This document shows, piece after piece, positions 11,247 to 23,200 of a DNA stretch of 64,000 bases. The notes under the pieces are model-generated. The model had not been told where the DNA came from, made no database searches, and saw only the letters and a program-made list of their open reading frames with translations. Origin of the DNA: Hemileia vastatrix (taxonomy: Eukaryota > Basidiomycota > Pucciniomycetes > Pucciniales > Zaghouaniaceae); assembly GCA_030280995.1 (NCBI GenBank), contig JASXTE010000005.1, forward strand, positions 32,749,501 through 32,813,500, written 5' to 3'. Position 1 is the stretch's first letter, and each line of letters begins with the position of its first letter. The position numbers and the translations under genes are program-made.

Positions 11247-13419
11247 TATAAAAAAGGTATCAGCCCTTTAATTAGATTTGAAGTACTTCAAAAAAAAGTT
11301 TTTTGCTTGATGTACACATCCTATAGAGTCTTCAGAGCATCATAATATTTTTTTAGAATGATATTTTTAAGCTGAAGAGGAGCCTCACAGGATAAAATTG
11401 GTGGTTTTATGAAAAAAATAAGTAGATTTCTTTTAAATCAATATATATTTTTATTAAAATTCAAATTTTAATATTTATTTTCTGTCTTAAATATGTAATG
11501 ATGATTTAAAATAATGATATTTAATCTAATTTTTATAACAATATACTTATTCCAGTATTGAATTGTGGTAAGGCTGATTTAAAAAAGATTTATAAATTCT
11601 TCTGTTTAAATAAAATATCAAAGGGATTGTTTTTCATACACTTAGAAATTGAATAGAAACATCATTTAAGATCTACCAATCAGCATGAATATCATTATTC
11701 CAATAAAATATTGATAGATCCTGAACCCATATATTTAATTATAGAACTGTGTGTAAGTGTTCAGTTGTGAATTATTGCTATCAAAAATTTTATTCTAAAG
11801 ACTAAAAAAGTGTACCTGAAAATTTTTATTTAATTTATTTGTCAGTACCATAGAATTAAAATATTTTTTCTATTCATTTTAAATATGGAATAATATTATT
11901 TTTAATTAAAATATAATTGCCTTTACAGCTGCTTTGCTACATGGGCATAATCTAAAGTACCCATTGTGTCTTTTTTACAAAAAAAAATCATATATTAGTT
12001 TTTCAATTTGAAACTGATAGAATTATGAAGAAGTACCATTTCTACCTATTTAATTCAGTTCTTGAACAATAATACAAAAAAAAATTTTATCTGAAGCACA
12101 TTTTTTAACATAATAACACTTTTATAAATATGTGGTGCTTATTCACAAGTTGACACTGAAATTATCCCGCAATACAGCATTGAAGAAAAATCAAGCACTA
12201 AAATTGAAGTTTTAATAAATTTATACTACTTAGTTTTTATTATCTTTAAACTTTTACATCTAGCTTGAATTTTAGTTTTTCATATGAAAAATTTACAGAG
12301 TAGTGATTTATTATTTCAGATCATGAGATTACCCTACCAAATAACCATATTTACATGCAATTTTGGTGAAATAAATCATGAAAAGTTCAAGAATATCATA
12401 TATGTATTACATTGAATAAATGTGTATTGCAAAAATTCTTAGTATTTGAATATTCAATAAAAAAAACATGACACAATATGGGGGGTGGACATTCTAGCAA
12501 GTCTCCAATCTTGAACCCTAATTCATATCAAATATGAGCCCACATTGAGGTAGTGATGAAACCATCATGATAAAAGATGGACATTTTGGTGAAATAAATC
12601 TGAATCTAACTTGAAAATTTAGTGAAGCATAGTTAATAATACTTTGAAAAAATCTTCAAATATGAAGAATGATATTTTGTATAGAAATGTGAATTAATTG
12701 CAGACCACACCTAAATTATGCTGAGAAAGACATATTTTTTAGAATAATTAAGTAGTTTATTTGCACAGTTTCAAAAACACTAAAGTATAGAGTTAATAAG
12801 AAAACATCTGAATTAATTATAAAAGTTTCTTTGGCCAACAATACATGGAGAAATAATAATATATAATATATGAACTTGTTTATAAAAAATATTTTTTGCA
12901 TTGATCTTATTTATTTTAATCTTATCAATAATTGAAAAAATTATATACTAATTGCGTGATTAGATAGTATTAAATCTTATAAATCATAAAATATTCAAAA
13001 AAGGCATAAAAATCATAAATATCATGCTAAAAAGACTTTACTTAGACATATAATTTTCAAAATTAATATACATACCATATTTTAATAGTAAATAAAAAAC
13101 ATTTTCATACTAATATTTATTAAAATTTATTTCCCTTCATCTTCTAAATTTCAAAATATTAAAATTTAGATTTTTTTGATTTCATTAAATGAAGAAAGAT
13201 AAATATATGACCTGTGGGTTTATAGGAATCAGGTAATTACCATTCCTTTCATTTTTAAAATATTTTTTATATTTGATGTTCTTTGGATATTTATTTTTTA
13301 TCACTATCTTCTTTCACCATCTTTTTTTGCTCCCTCTCAAGAATACCACAATCCTTCCCCTTCAATAGCTTTCTTTTTCCTCTCCTCTCATCTTTCTCCC
13401 CACCCTTTACACTACCCGC
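11247..13419. other. AT-rich spacer
   Basis: No gene or RNA was recognised. It contains one diverged CACTA-like MITE end (12467-12575). The last ~100 bp (13310-13419) are pyrimidine-rich and join the pyrimidine-rich DNA at 50616 if the E4 complex is removed, so this is the E4 target site. Confidence 0.6.
12467..12575 (+). repeat. CACTA-like MITE relic (left end only)
   Basis: Begins CATGACACAATATGGGGGG and follows the left part of the copies at 52373 and 62088 (GGACATTCTAGCAAGTC, then a CTTGAACCC block and CACATTGAG). No matching right end was found, so it is truncated or decayed. Confidence 0.6.
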
Positions 13420-14504
13420 TGTAGACAATCCTATAGTACTAGCTATAGGCCTTGACCAAGGGAGTTGGAGAAAAACCAGAGAGAAAATCCCCTGTCCCTT
13501 TAGAAAAATAAGTGAGATTTACCTGCTACAATAAATTTGTTCCTGTTTTACCAAAAGCCCCTTTTCCAATACAATTAACTGCTTGATGAGCCAAGAAAGT
13601 AGTAACCAGACAGACTACCAGACCAAAGAACTGAAATGTAGACCAATTTCCACAACAGAGACAGCAAAGATACTTGATGTAGGCTGCAAATCCACACCAG
13701 AGACAGCAATAATACTTGCTATAGCTTGCAAGACTATAACAGAGAAAACAGTTGCCAAAGTTAAGTTAAATGAAGAGTAACAAACACAGCTAATTGTGGC
13801 CAGAAAACAGTGAAAACTGAGTGAGGAACAATGATATCACCTCCGGATGGGTGTATGATGATGAAGGTTGCCCCCAAATTGCCTTATTCACTATTTACAC
13901 ACAGACCACCATCTAAGAGCCCATGCACACCCACCAATTTGGCGCCTGTACCCGCCAAATTGAATAAAAACCCTCCAGAAGCGCTCCTTAACCTTCTAAA
14001 ACAGAGGCAGGCATACTGCCCAATGTCCGAGGCGCCGCCTGAAGCGGCACGGCCTCCCTGAAGCCAGAGAACCAATTAAAACACCTAATCTACTTAGAAA
14101 AAATAACTACAACTACTAAAACCTTTAAAACATGGAATTTCACTATAACAACATTGGGACATGAAATATAGAGAAAAATTAGCTCTATCCAACGGTACTA
14201 AGCACTTAACCCTAGGACTTAAGGTTATCCCGTTAAACATGAAAAACAAAATTAAACAGCTATCTTTTATAAATGAAAAATGAGGAAATGACCCCTTAAA
14301 ACTTAGAATATGAAAAATGTCCTCATGGCATAAAATATAGAAAAAAACCGGGGCTATCCAATGATAGTACCCACATACCGGCAGACACAATATCCATGGA
14401 ATAAAACCAGAAAATACCTAATTTCTCAACAGATGTCTATTAAGACATGTCCAAAAAACGCCAAATTGCACAACAAAGGCCCCTGCCAATGTTGGAAGAC
14501 CACA
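13420..14504 (-). repeat. E4 3' LTR (left)
   Basis: Direct repeat of 49524-50615. It carries a small GC-rich block near 14020-14060 containing GGCGCCGCCTGAAGCGGC, conspicuous in otherwise AT-rich DNA. A purine tract borders it on the right. Confidence 0.92.
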
Positions 14505-14514
14505 TCCTCCCTCC
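14505..14514 (-). other. E4 polypurine tract
   Basis: TCCTCCCTCC on the plus strand (GGAGGGAGGA in element sense), immediately before the 3' LTR. The same tract borders E2 (16151) and E3 (31157). Confidence 0.8.
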
Positions 14515-15035
14515 AATTAAGAATTTCCACATTGTTTCTTCATCAAACCACCATGTTCAACCTTCTTCCCAATTCTGCCTCTGAAATGGGTCCTTGCCAA
14601 TACTGCATTGACAATAATCTAATCTGCACCATGACACCACCTGTCCATCCATACAGAACATCCTGCGATGTCTGCCAATCTAGAAAGAAGTCCTGTTACA
14701 GACCTGGTCCATTATCTTCTGCAACAGCTTCACCTCCACCTCAACCTGGTCCATCTTCTACCAGCACCAAAAGATCTAGGCCATCCATCCTGATACCCAG
14801 ATTAATCAAAAAGCTTCACCCTTCCCAGAAGAGTGCCACAACCCATAAACAACATGTTCCACCATCCCTGGTCCATCTGATGGTAAAAACTTCCATTTTT
14901 TCTTTCCACTTTATAAAACTTATGACTTCTCAATTCCTCCATCTTCTGATAGTGATGATGACAATGTAGGATTCATTGCACCACCAACAGCAAACCACTT
15001 GCCCACTATGAAGGCCAAGTTCCAACAACACACAT

Positions 15036-16150
15036 TATGGTAAGGTAAACTCCTAAAGTCGCCTTGCTGTAAGCAGAATCCGGAGGAGATATGTGGATTT
15101 AGCTGAAAACCCCGTCCTTCCAATAAAAATAACAAAATGGGAATTCTAAATCACTAAGCTAACCAGTCTACTTGGATCTGATTGATAAAAAATAATGAAA
15201 CTCTAAAATATTTAACACTTATTGATATTTAAGTACAAGTGGCTGTTGAGAAAGAAATACTGATAACAACAATTAAGGTGTACCAGTGAAAGATCTGTAA
15301 AGATTGACTTTTATGTTTTTATTATAATTTGAGTTTTTATGAGACAGCAATAATCAAGTCCCAGAAATGAAGACCTTTCTAAAGATACCCTGTATGAAGT
15401 GTGATTTAAATTGTTCAGTAGTATTTCTAAAATTTTATATATAAAATTAAAGTTATAAGGGTATTACAAATTTATTTAATTTGTTGAGTAATAAAAAATA
15501 AGACCGTGGTGGTTAAAGATTAAGCTGTATGATATATCCCCCCCCCTCAATTTCGAGTTTGAGAGGCGCTTAAGTATTCCTTGTCACGTGCCTAAGTTTT
15601 CCCCTCCAGAGCTCTCCCAGAGTCAATCCGGAGCCTGTACGGAGTCCGTACGGAGTCCGTACGGAGTCCGTCCCGACTTCTGAACTCAATTAGAACCTTA
15701 AAAACTATAATAAAAAATCTAAAAAAAATTACACATGATAAAGCTACTTCCCCTTTATATTACAAACTAGTTTTCGTAGTCTGCCCAGCTCTTATTACCC
15801 CGTGAAAATTCATCAAAGTTAAGTAATTTTCTGAAAATGTAAATATTTCTATAAAACTTTAAAATTCATTTAAAAATATAAGAAAAATAGTAAAAATTCT
15901 GGAAAAATTTCCCAAGGTTCTTGAGTGACTCGACTTGATACTAATAAATTTTTCAGACCGTAAAAATAAGTTTTCTCTGTAAAATAAATTGTTTTTGTGT
16001 AGGCATTCGCTCGTGACCAATTTCTTCATATTTAAAACTCAAATAAATTAAATAAAACCCTTTTATATAAAAAATAATAACACCAATATTGCACGCCGTA
16101 ATGACTCTATTTAGGTACTTAGGTGCCATACTAAACTTTAGGCTACCACA
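15036..16150 (-). repeat. E2 3' LTR (left)
   Basis: Direct repeat of 27303-28404. Near 15640-15672 it has a tandem run of the decamer GTACGGAGTC that is shorter and altered in the other LTR, a slippage difference since insertion. Confidence 0.92.
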
Positions 16151-16160
16151 TCCTCCCTCG
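16151..16160 (-). other. E2 polypurine tract
   Basis: TCCTCCCTCG on the plus strand, adjoining the inner edge of the 3' LTR. Confidence 0.75.
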
Positions 16161-16273
16161 AATTGAGAATGTCCCCATTCTTATAACTTTGCATAAGTGG
16201 TCGAACACAATATTCATCTTTAACCTTCAACCACCATCTTCTTTAATCAACTATAAAATTCATCTTCATCAAT

Positions 16274-16965
16274 ATGTCTTCCAAAGAACTTGTCGCTCCA
16301 TGTGAGCTCGGCGCTCGATACCAGGTACCTTGTTTAATGTCCAACCCTAATCTTCCTGGCAGGACAGCTTGCGACTTATGCCATGTGAAAAAAGTCAAAT
16401 GTAACCGGCCATTAGTTCCTTCTAAAACAAACGTATATTTAGGACCAGCAGCTCTCCCTGATCCCTCAACTTCTAAAAAGCGATCAAAAATTCCTGTCTT
16501 CTTAAAACGAATAAGATCAAAAGCAGCTTCAAAAGTTCAATCTTCATCAGCGGATCCCGGCCTTATTTTGCCTTCACAAGATCCTAATCCTATAACGCCA
16601 GTGCCCCCAACCAACTTTGCTGAGACTATGTTTCCTGGCTCTAAATGTAAGACCCTATTATCTTACTAAAAAAAACTTTTAATCATAATTGACTAAACCT
16701 ATGACTTAATAACATATTTGAACTTCTAGCTGTCAAAATAACCAACACTGATGATGTTGGTAGAGTGAAGACGGACTATATCAATCATTATCCAAATTTT
16801 CATCGCTATCTTTTTCTTGACTTTACTAATGAGTTGAAACGAAAAATGCTGGCCTATTTTCAAGAAACTCCAGCTAATAACCATGAAGACCTCATGAAAA
16901 GAAGAATTTTAATGCAAAGCTTTGATAATGATGTTGAAAAATTTCAAAGAAATTATCTTTTCTAA
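16274..16965 (+). CDS. Gene B: antisense cysteine-cluster protein in E2 (spliced)
   Basis: Two exons, 16274-16646 and 16730-16965, join in frame across an 83-bp intron (donor GTAAGA, branch-like TGACTAA, acceptor TTCTAG) to give 202 residues. The N-terminal cluster has the spacing of gene A, but the second cysteine is Gly (CELG), so one zinc ligand is missing. The last half reads CDLCHVKKVKC. A Ser/Pro linker with the basic patch KKRSKIPVFLKRIRSK follows, then a likely helical C-terminus (LAYFQETP, MKRRILMQSF). It lies antisense to E2 pol, beside the 3' LTR. The open spliced frame suggests recent selection; loss of one ligand suggests impaired zinc binding. A role in regulating the element is an inference. 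Confidence 0.75.
16647..16729 (+). other. Intron of gene B
   Basis: GTAAGA donor, TTGACTAA branch-like sequence and TTCTAG acceptor; 83 bp, in the usual fungal size range. Removal restores a single frame. Confidence 0.75.
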
Positions 16966-18112
16966 CAGTATAACTTGATAAAATTTTGTTTTTGCTTGGT
17001 CTTCTTTAACTTTCAACATAAATGTTGTTTTCTTTCTCTCTGGCTTGATATAACATAAAATAAAATAATATAAATCTTGTGATGATTCCACTACTGAGAG
17101 CAAGGTTAGAATCCCTTCAGACTCCCATATACCAGTCTTCCTTCTTGTCACAGTATTGAGAGAGTGGATCTTCCTATGAGCCGAATACTCCTGATTCCAA
17201 CCTCATAGGGCCTACCACTGAGCCAAATTCTATGATGCCAATCTCTCCATAAGGTCCTCCAAGCTTCACACCAAAAATGGCCTACCAATGAGGCACTAAA
17301 AAAATCATTCCCTAAAATCCAACTACCATCCTAACTTCTGATTCATTCATCACAATTTTCAAACTTTGCTATACAGCAAACCCATAAAATACTTTTGCCA
17401 GGCTTCCAATAATAATATTAACTTTAGACCATGTTAAAGCGCCACAAATTTCATCTAATTAACCATTATGCTTTTCTTAGCATCATCACCACCTAAAATT
17501 TTAACCTCCTAAAGCTTATCAGCACCCAATTCCAGAAATAATTGAATAACCAGTTTAGAGTCTTAGTGGACAGTGATAAATTAAAATATTGAATTGAGTT
17601 ATCCAAACAAGATTGACATTCCAGTTTAAAGTCTTGGTGGACCTAACATATAATCGATTGCCAGTTTATGGTCTTGGTGGACCAAAGATCGTTTAGGTGC
17701 ATAAATAACTTGATAAATTCCTAAGTAAGGCCTAGGCTTGACCAAAGATTGAATAAATTTGATAATCCAGTTTAATGTCATAGTGGACCAAACATTTGAT
17801 CGACAAGTAATCCAGTATAAGGCCATAGTGGTCCAATGAATGTTGAATTATCCTGCAGATATTAATTTTCCAGTTTAAAGCCATAGTGGACTAAACAATG
17901 AATGAGCTACCAGTTTAAAGTCATGGTGGACCAAACATTTGATCGATAAGAAATCCAGTTTAAGGTCATGGTGGACCCAACAGCTTGATAACAGCCCAGT
18001 TTAAGGTCTTGCTGGACCTTACAACTTCTCTATCCTTGAACCCAGATTTTGCCACCAGCTTTCTTCATCCTAGTTTCAAGTTTTCTTCTTCAAAAAAATA
18101 TCTCCTAACAAG
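16966..18112. repeat. E2 spacer with nine AGTTTA-GTC-N6-GAC motifs
   Basis: Non-coding stretch between genes B and C. Around 17159-17290 are degenerate repeats containing CCTACCACTGAGCC and AAGGTCCTCC, related to the tandem array of E3 at 31290-31690. From 17551 to 18017 nine copies of a ~21-base motif occur (starts near 17551, 17622, 17662, 17769, 17813, 17871, 17911, 17956, 17997): CAGTTTA, two bases, then GTC, six bases (often TTGGTG or ATAGTG), then GAC. Some copies extend the arm to GGTC/GACC. Confidence 0.75.
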
Positions 18113-19101
18113 ATGAAACCTTCTGACTTTATTGCTTCAGCTGATCAATCTTGCAAATATTGTGCTTTCAGCCATAGGGAATGTATCTTCACTTTCAACT
18201 GGCAAAAGCACACTTATAACAGGGCCTGTTTATCCTGCTATGAGAAGAAAAGAAAATGTTCTGGCTTGAATTGTGGTTCTTTCCCCATTACTGCTACTAG
18301 CTTCGCCGCCTTCTGCAAACCTCCTCCTTCTTCTTCACCTTCTACTCCACCCCCTATTCCATCAACCTCTAAAGATCCCATCCCTTTTTCTCCATCACCT
18401 AATCCTCTGGGTCCTTCTCTCCAATCTAGACTTGCTGCTACTCCCCCAAGAACTCTTGCTTCTCCCAGGGCCATGCTTCAACCTTCTAACAATTCTTCTC
18501 CTACTTCCAACATCTTGAAGCACAAAAGGTCTTATAATAGCCAGCAATCTTCATCTTCTCTTGTTTCATCCAAAAGGCCCAGAACATCTACTTCAAACAC
18601 CAAATCCAACACCAGTCCTCCTCATCTATCAAAAATAAAAAATCCTTTTTTAAACATAAAAAATCCCACTCCATTACCAATTAAGCCGTTTATCTATGAT
18701 CATGATAGTGTTGACACAGGTTAGTTGTCTCTTTTTATTTCTTAATCTTCAGGTTTTAATTTGCTGATATTTTAATTTGATAAGCGTCCACTGGTTCTCC
18801 AATTTCATATTCAGCTTATGAACTACCAGAACCTAATCCAAGCTTCCCTAGAGTTCCAATTCACCTAGTGTCTGAAAAGCTTTTTGCTAATTTTAATAAC
18901 CTTATCGCTTATTTCCAACAATACCCGCCTTCTGATAGATCAGAATCTTGGATGAGAGAGCAACTTTTAAGAGACCTTTTCAAAATAGCCAACTGGCTTC
19001 AACACTATTGTGACCGTGAAATAAGATTCGAATCCCAAGAAATCGATCAAGGTCCTTCTAAATTTTCTAATTTCGATTCTTCAAAAGATAACAACCCTTG
19101 A
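18113..19101 (+). CDS. Gene C: antisense Zn2Cys6-like protein in E2 (spliced)
   Basis: Exons 18113-18719 and 18785-19101 join in frame across a 65-bp intron (donor GTTAGT, branch-like GCTGAT, acceptor ATAAG) to give 307 residues. Near residues 12-47 six cysteines are spaced C-x2-C-x6-C-x14-C-x2-C-x6-C, with YEKKRK between the last two. This is followed by about 130 residues rich in Ser, Pro and Thr with basic islands (LKHKRS, SSKRPRTS), then a predicted helical C-terminus (LIAYFQQYPPSDRSESWMRE). All ligands are present and the frame is open, so this is the best preserved of the four antisense genes. Spacing matches fungal Zn2Cys6 DNA-binding clusters; nuclear localisation and DNA binding are inferred. 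It is antisense to E2 pol. Confidence 0.8.
18720..18784 (+). other. Intron of gene C
   Basis: GTTAGT donor, TTGCTGAT branch-like element and GATAAG acceptor; 65 bp. Splicing joins Thr-Ala-Ser in one frame. Confidence 0.7.
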
Positions 19102-20103
19102 TGGTGTTCTTCCTGGTATGTAGCTTTCTTGAATAATGTTTGAAAAATAAAAATATAAACATCTAAACTACCTAAAACTAAAATACCTTTTATTTTTTTA
19201 TTTTTTTATTTTTATTAATTTATTTTTATTTTTTTTTTATTTATTTTTTTTTTTATTTTATATTTTTAGTTATTTTATTATTTTTTATTATTATTATTTT
19301 TTTTTTTTTTACCATTTAAAATAAAAGATTTTTTTTTTAAAAAAAAATAGTTTTGAAATAAAAGTTAAAATTTAATTTTTAAAGAAAGATAAACGAATGT
19401 GAAAAGAAAGATAAAAAAAGAAATAAATAAAATTTTAAAAGATGCCCCCCGGCCATTTGATGAGCCGTACCCTCGACATCATACCCACATCCAAGTGCAA
19501 CTTGATGTGGTTACACAATTTTGAGAAATTGAAAAGAAAAGAAAATAAATGAAAGTTTTTAGAAGATAATTTTTATAATGATGATCACTGGGTGGGCTCC
19601 CTCCAATTTATAAAAATGATTAGAGACCACCAGTGAGCATCACCTTTACAATAATTCATAATATATATTAAAGAAAAGAAATCACAATCTAACATAAAAA
19701 AATCAAAAACAAAATAAAATAAAAAGAATCTTGAATCCGGCGTTGAGAGCGGTGTCTCTTGATTTGTTCCAGTTTATAGTCTTAGTGGACTTCCTATAAT
19801 TAAAAGACAAAGCCAGGATTCAACTAGAAACAGGGAAAATTTCGGAAACGAACATTATGGGGTAATCGTGTATAGAGCAGCCAGCCCATCAATTACCCCC
19901 ACACTTGCCAATATTAAATTAAGAAGGTTCCCCTGTGAACACTTCTTCCAATAAATTTTAAAAAATTTTCCAACACTATCTTCACCCATATTTTAAGAAT
20001 TTTAAGTTTTCAAAAATTTCAAAGAAGGTCTTCTTGCATTTCGTTAAGTTTCATCGCCCATATGCAGTGTAACGACAGTAAAGTATTTTGATAAAAAGAA
20101 GAT
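19102..20103. other. E2 structured spacer between gene C and pol
   Basis: A T-rich and A-rich homopolymer-like stretch (19190-19440) is followed by four hairpin modules that also occur in E3 and E4. At 19485-19510, CCACATC.AAG pairs with CTTGATGTGG. At 19580-19643 a longer stem starts ATGATCACTGG and ends CCAGTGAGCATC. At 19770-19790 is one AGTTTA motif with AGTC/GACT arms. At 19859-19899, GGGGTAAT pairs with ATTACCCC. No protein-coding signal is seen. Confidence 0.65.
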
Positions 20104-20262
20104 AGTTTATCCTCGTTGCGGAGGTATCCATAAAATTTTGTCGATATCATAGTTTATCCTCATTGCGGAGGAATCCATAAAATTCATCGATATCATAGTT
20201 TATCCTCATTGCGGAGGAATCCATAAAATTCATCGATATCATAGTTTATCCTCATTGCGGAG
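20104..20262. repeat. Four tandem ~47-bp repeats at the end of E2 pol
   Basis: Units contain AGTTTATCCTCATTGCGGAGG followed by AATCCATAAAATTCATCGATA. Each includes the hairpin motif in its CCTC-N6-GAGG form. The array covers the last codons of pol and runs downstream of its stop. Confidence 0.8.
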
Positions 20263-23200
20263 GAAGACTTCGGCACTCCTGGTGCTTCTAGGATAGAACC
20301 GTTTCACTTGATCCGCCGCTACCCTCTTCTTCAATACTACTCCATCCAACTCTTCTAACACATATGAACCGCCGGAAACTTGCTCCTTGATTTTATACGG
20401 TCCATTCCACCTATCTGCAAACATCTTTCCCCGCTGACTTTCCAAACTCCTATTATACACCAAGACCATATCTCCTGGGTTCTAAGGTTTCCTTAATCGA
20501 TGTGCCAACCGCTCATCCCAATATCTAACAGATTGATTTCGGATCTTCATCATCCGCGAATATGCCTTTTCTAAATATTCTTCTTTCTTTTCTAGCTGCA
20601 TCATTCTTGCACACAATAATTCTTCAGTAGTTTTGACTGTGTCCCAGTCAGCTTCTAAATCAACCGGTAAAACTGCTTTCTGTCCAAAAACAAGTTCATA
20701 AGGTGAAAATCCGGTCATCCTTTTGGCAGTGACTTGATCAGCAAATAAAACTAAAGGTAAATAGTGCCTCCACTTTTCGGCACTTGTCCCACACATTTTA
20801 ACTAAAGCATCCTTAATAACTTGATGCCCTTTTTCAACCATGCCTTCAGCTTCAGGATAATATGGGGTTGCTACCCTAACCTTTGATCCAACTTTCAATA
20901 TGGCCTCTTTAAACTCTGTCCCAAATTCAGGACCTCCATCTACCGTCACCAATTTCATCACTCCATATCGATATACCCAATTATTCAAAAAAAATTCTGC
21001 CACATTTTTGGCAGTTAAATTAATAAGAGGAGCTGCCTCTACCCAACCAGATAAATCATCTCTGGCCACTATTAAATATTTATACCGTCCCTCTTTTATA
21101 TGAACGGCATCTAAACTGACTCTCCCAAAGAGCGTATATTCACCGGTCGCGCGTCCAGGTTCTTTTGGCCTTAAATAACTTCGTCTTTGACATTCTTCGC
21201 ATGACTGAACCCACTGTTTAACAGCCATCTTTATGCCAGGCCACCAAAATCAATCAGAAATTCTTCTAAACGTTTCTCCGAGGCCTCTATGCCCAAGATC
21301 TTCATGCGGTGATTTCAAAACTAATTCTTGCCCCTTCTGTTGAGTTATAACTACTTGAGGATTCGGATACCTCCTCCTCATTAAACGTCGACCAGATAGG
21401 TAAAACGTAGATGACTTCCTCTTGATAGCCACCCATTCATCGTCTTCACAATCTTCTGGCCTCTCTAAAGTCAAATAATATTTGACTAACAAAAAATAAA
21501 ATCCAGTCTGACCCCAGACTTCATCTTGAAAATTGATTAATATAACATCAATAGGGACTTCTCTATCACCAATATCACCTGCACATGAATGAGCCAATAA
21601 TCTTTGACCCCTAAATAAATCTTTAATCGAGCTATGTCGACGTTTTTCTTCTGAACCTTTGGATCCTTCGTAAACCGTATTCGAAAATACCTCTTTCTCT
21701 TTATCCACCCTTTTATTTTAATTCTCTAATTCTCCAACATATACACCATTCCTTAATTTACTACTGTCCCACACTACCAATCCATCTTCCTCTACATACA
21801 CCACATCTTCTTCTACCTCCTTTCTACCGAATTTATCTACACCTTTTCCAACACCTTTATTAACATAAAAACTATTTTCCAGTTTATCCTCTTGGTGGAG
21901 GTCATCATCACCATAATCTAAACACAATAGTCCTGCCAGTTTAACCTCATGGGGGAGGTATGGAAAGTCTTCAGCTCCTTTAGTGCTGGCTTTGATAATA
22001 GGTATATCTTCATCGAACTCTTCTGAGTCTGAATCTTCTTCAGTGGGTGGTCTCCTTGATAAACCATCTGGCATAGTAAAAGTTTTGCCAGGCTTATGAA
22101 CTAAATCAAACAAAAAATGTTGAATAAAAGCTACCCATCTCGTCATGGGTGCATTTGGTAAACATGGGGAATTAATCATCTGGATTAAAGATTTTGCATC
22201 CACTTGCAACTCAAAATGTTGCCCCCACAAAATATGCTGAAGTTTCTTCAGTATTTTCGCCACACCACATAATTCCAATTTTGGTTGAGAATATCTTGAT
22301 TCGACCTCAGTAAATACTACAGATTCATACCTAACTGGCCTGATGTAACCAGCTTTATCCATCTGAGACAAAACCGCCCCAGCTGCAACCTGACTTGAAT
22401 CAACTGCTAAATAAATTCTGCCAGCATCTTTTCCATAATCCAACTTGTGCAGGACTAAATCCTTCCCCACAACCTCCTTCAACTTCACAAACGCTTTCTC
22501 ACACTCTTCATCCCACTCCCAGTCTGCATCCTTTCTTGTTAACCGTCGCAATGGAGCTGCCAATGAAGAAAAGTCCTTGATAAACATTCTAACATATACA
22601 CAAACGCCTAAAAACCCTCTAACTTCGGTCGTATTCTTGGGTCTTTTCCAGGACTGAATTTTATTTACTTTCTTCTTGGACATAATCCTACCCTCTCTAC
22701 ATACCACATAGCCTAATATTTCTAAGGCTGGAACACAACATGAAAATTTTGAACCTGAAATAGTTAAACCAGCCTCTTCAATTCGAAACAAGATTCTTTC
22801 TAATGTAATTGAAAACTCCCAAATGAATTTGCGTATCCCGGGATTCTCTTCCAACACCTGGTTATCATAGTCGGTTGTTGGTCCCTTAATTCCTCCATCA
22901 TCTATAAAGATTCCAGCATATTGTGGAATTTCATCTTGAAGGATCCAAGCCATCTGAGCTTGATAAACTGCAACCAAATTTGTTGCTCCTTGAGGTAATC
23001 TTGTTAACTGTAAACGTCCAAGTGGCGTATCGAATGTAGTGAGAGGCCTTGAGTCTGGATGTAACTCTCTCTCATCATATCCACCCATAATATCTCCCAA
23101 ACCATAACACACTCTCCCTGCAAACGCTTCAACAAACTCCTCAGCACTAGGCAGTATCCCAGCATCCTTTATTGTAACCCTTTTTAATTCCCTAAGATCA

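Noticed and set aside
13283..13534. Frame starting left of the E4 LTR
   Set aside because: It crosses the LTR boundary at 13420 and is low-complexity pyrimidine-rich sequence.
15640..15680. Zn-cluster binding sites in the E2 LTR (CGGAGTCCG repeats)
   Set aside because: The palindromic CGGAGTCCG units look attractive, but the run is a slippage array shortened in the other LTR, so there is no evidence of conservation.
17551..18017. CRISPR-like array
   Set aside because: Short repeats with spacers, but spacing is irregular, repeats vary with paired arms, no cas genes are present and the DNA is eukaryotic.
22395..22657. Plus-strand frames over E2 pol
   Set aside because: Mirror frames of the real minus-strand pol; no independent motif.
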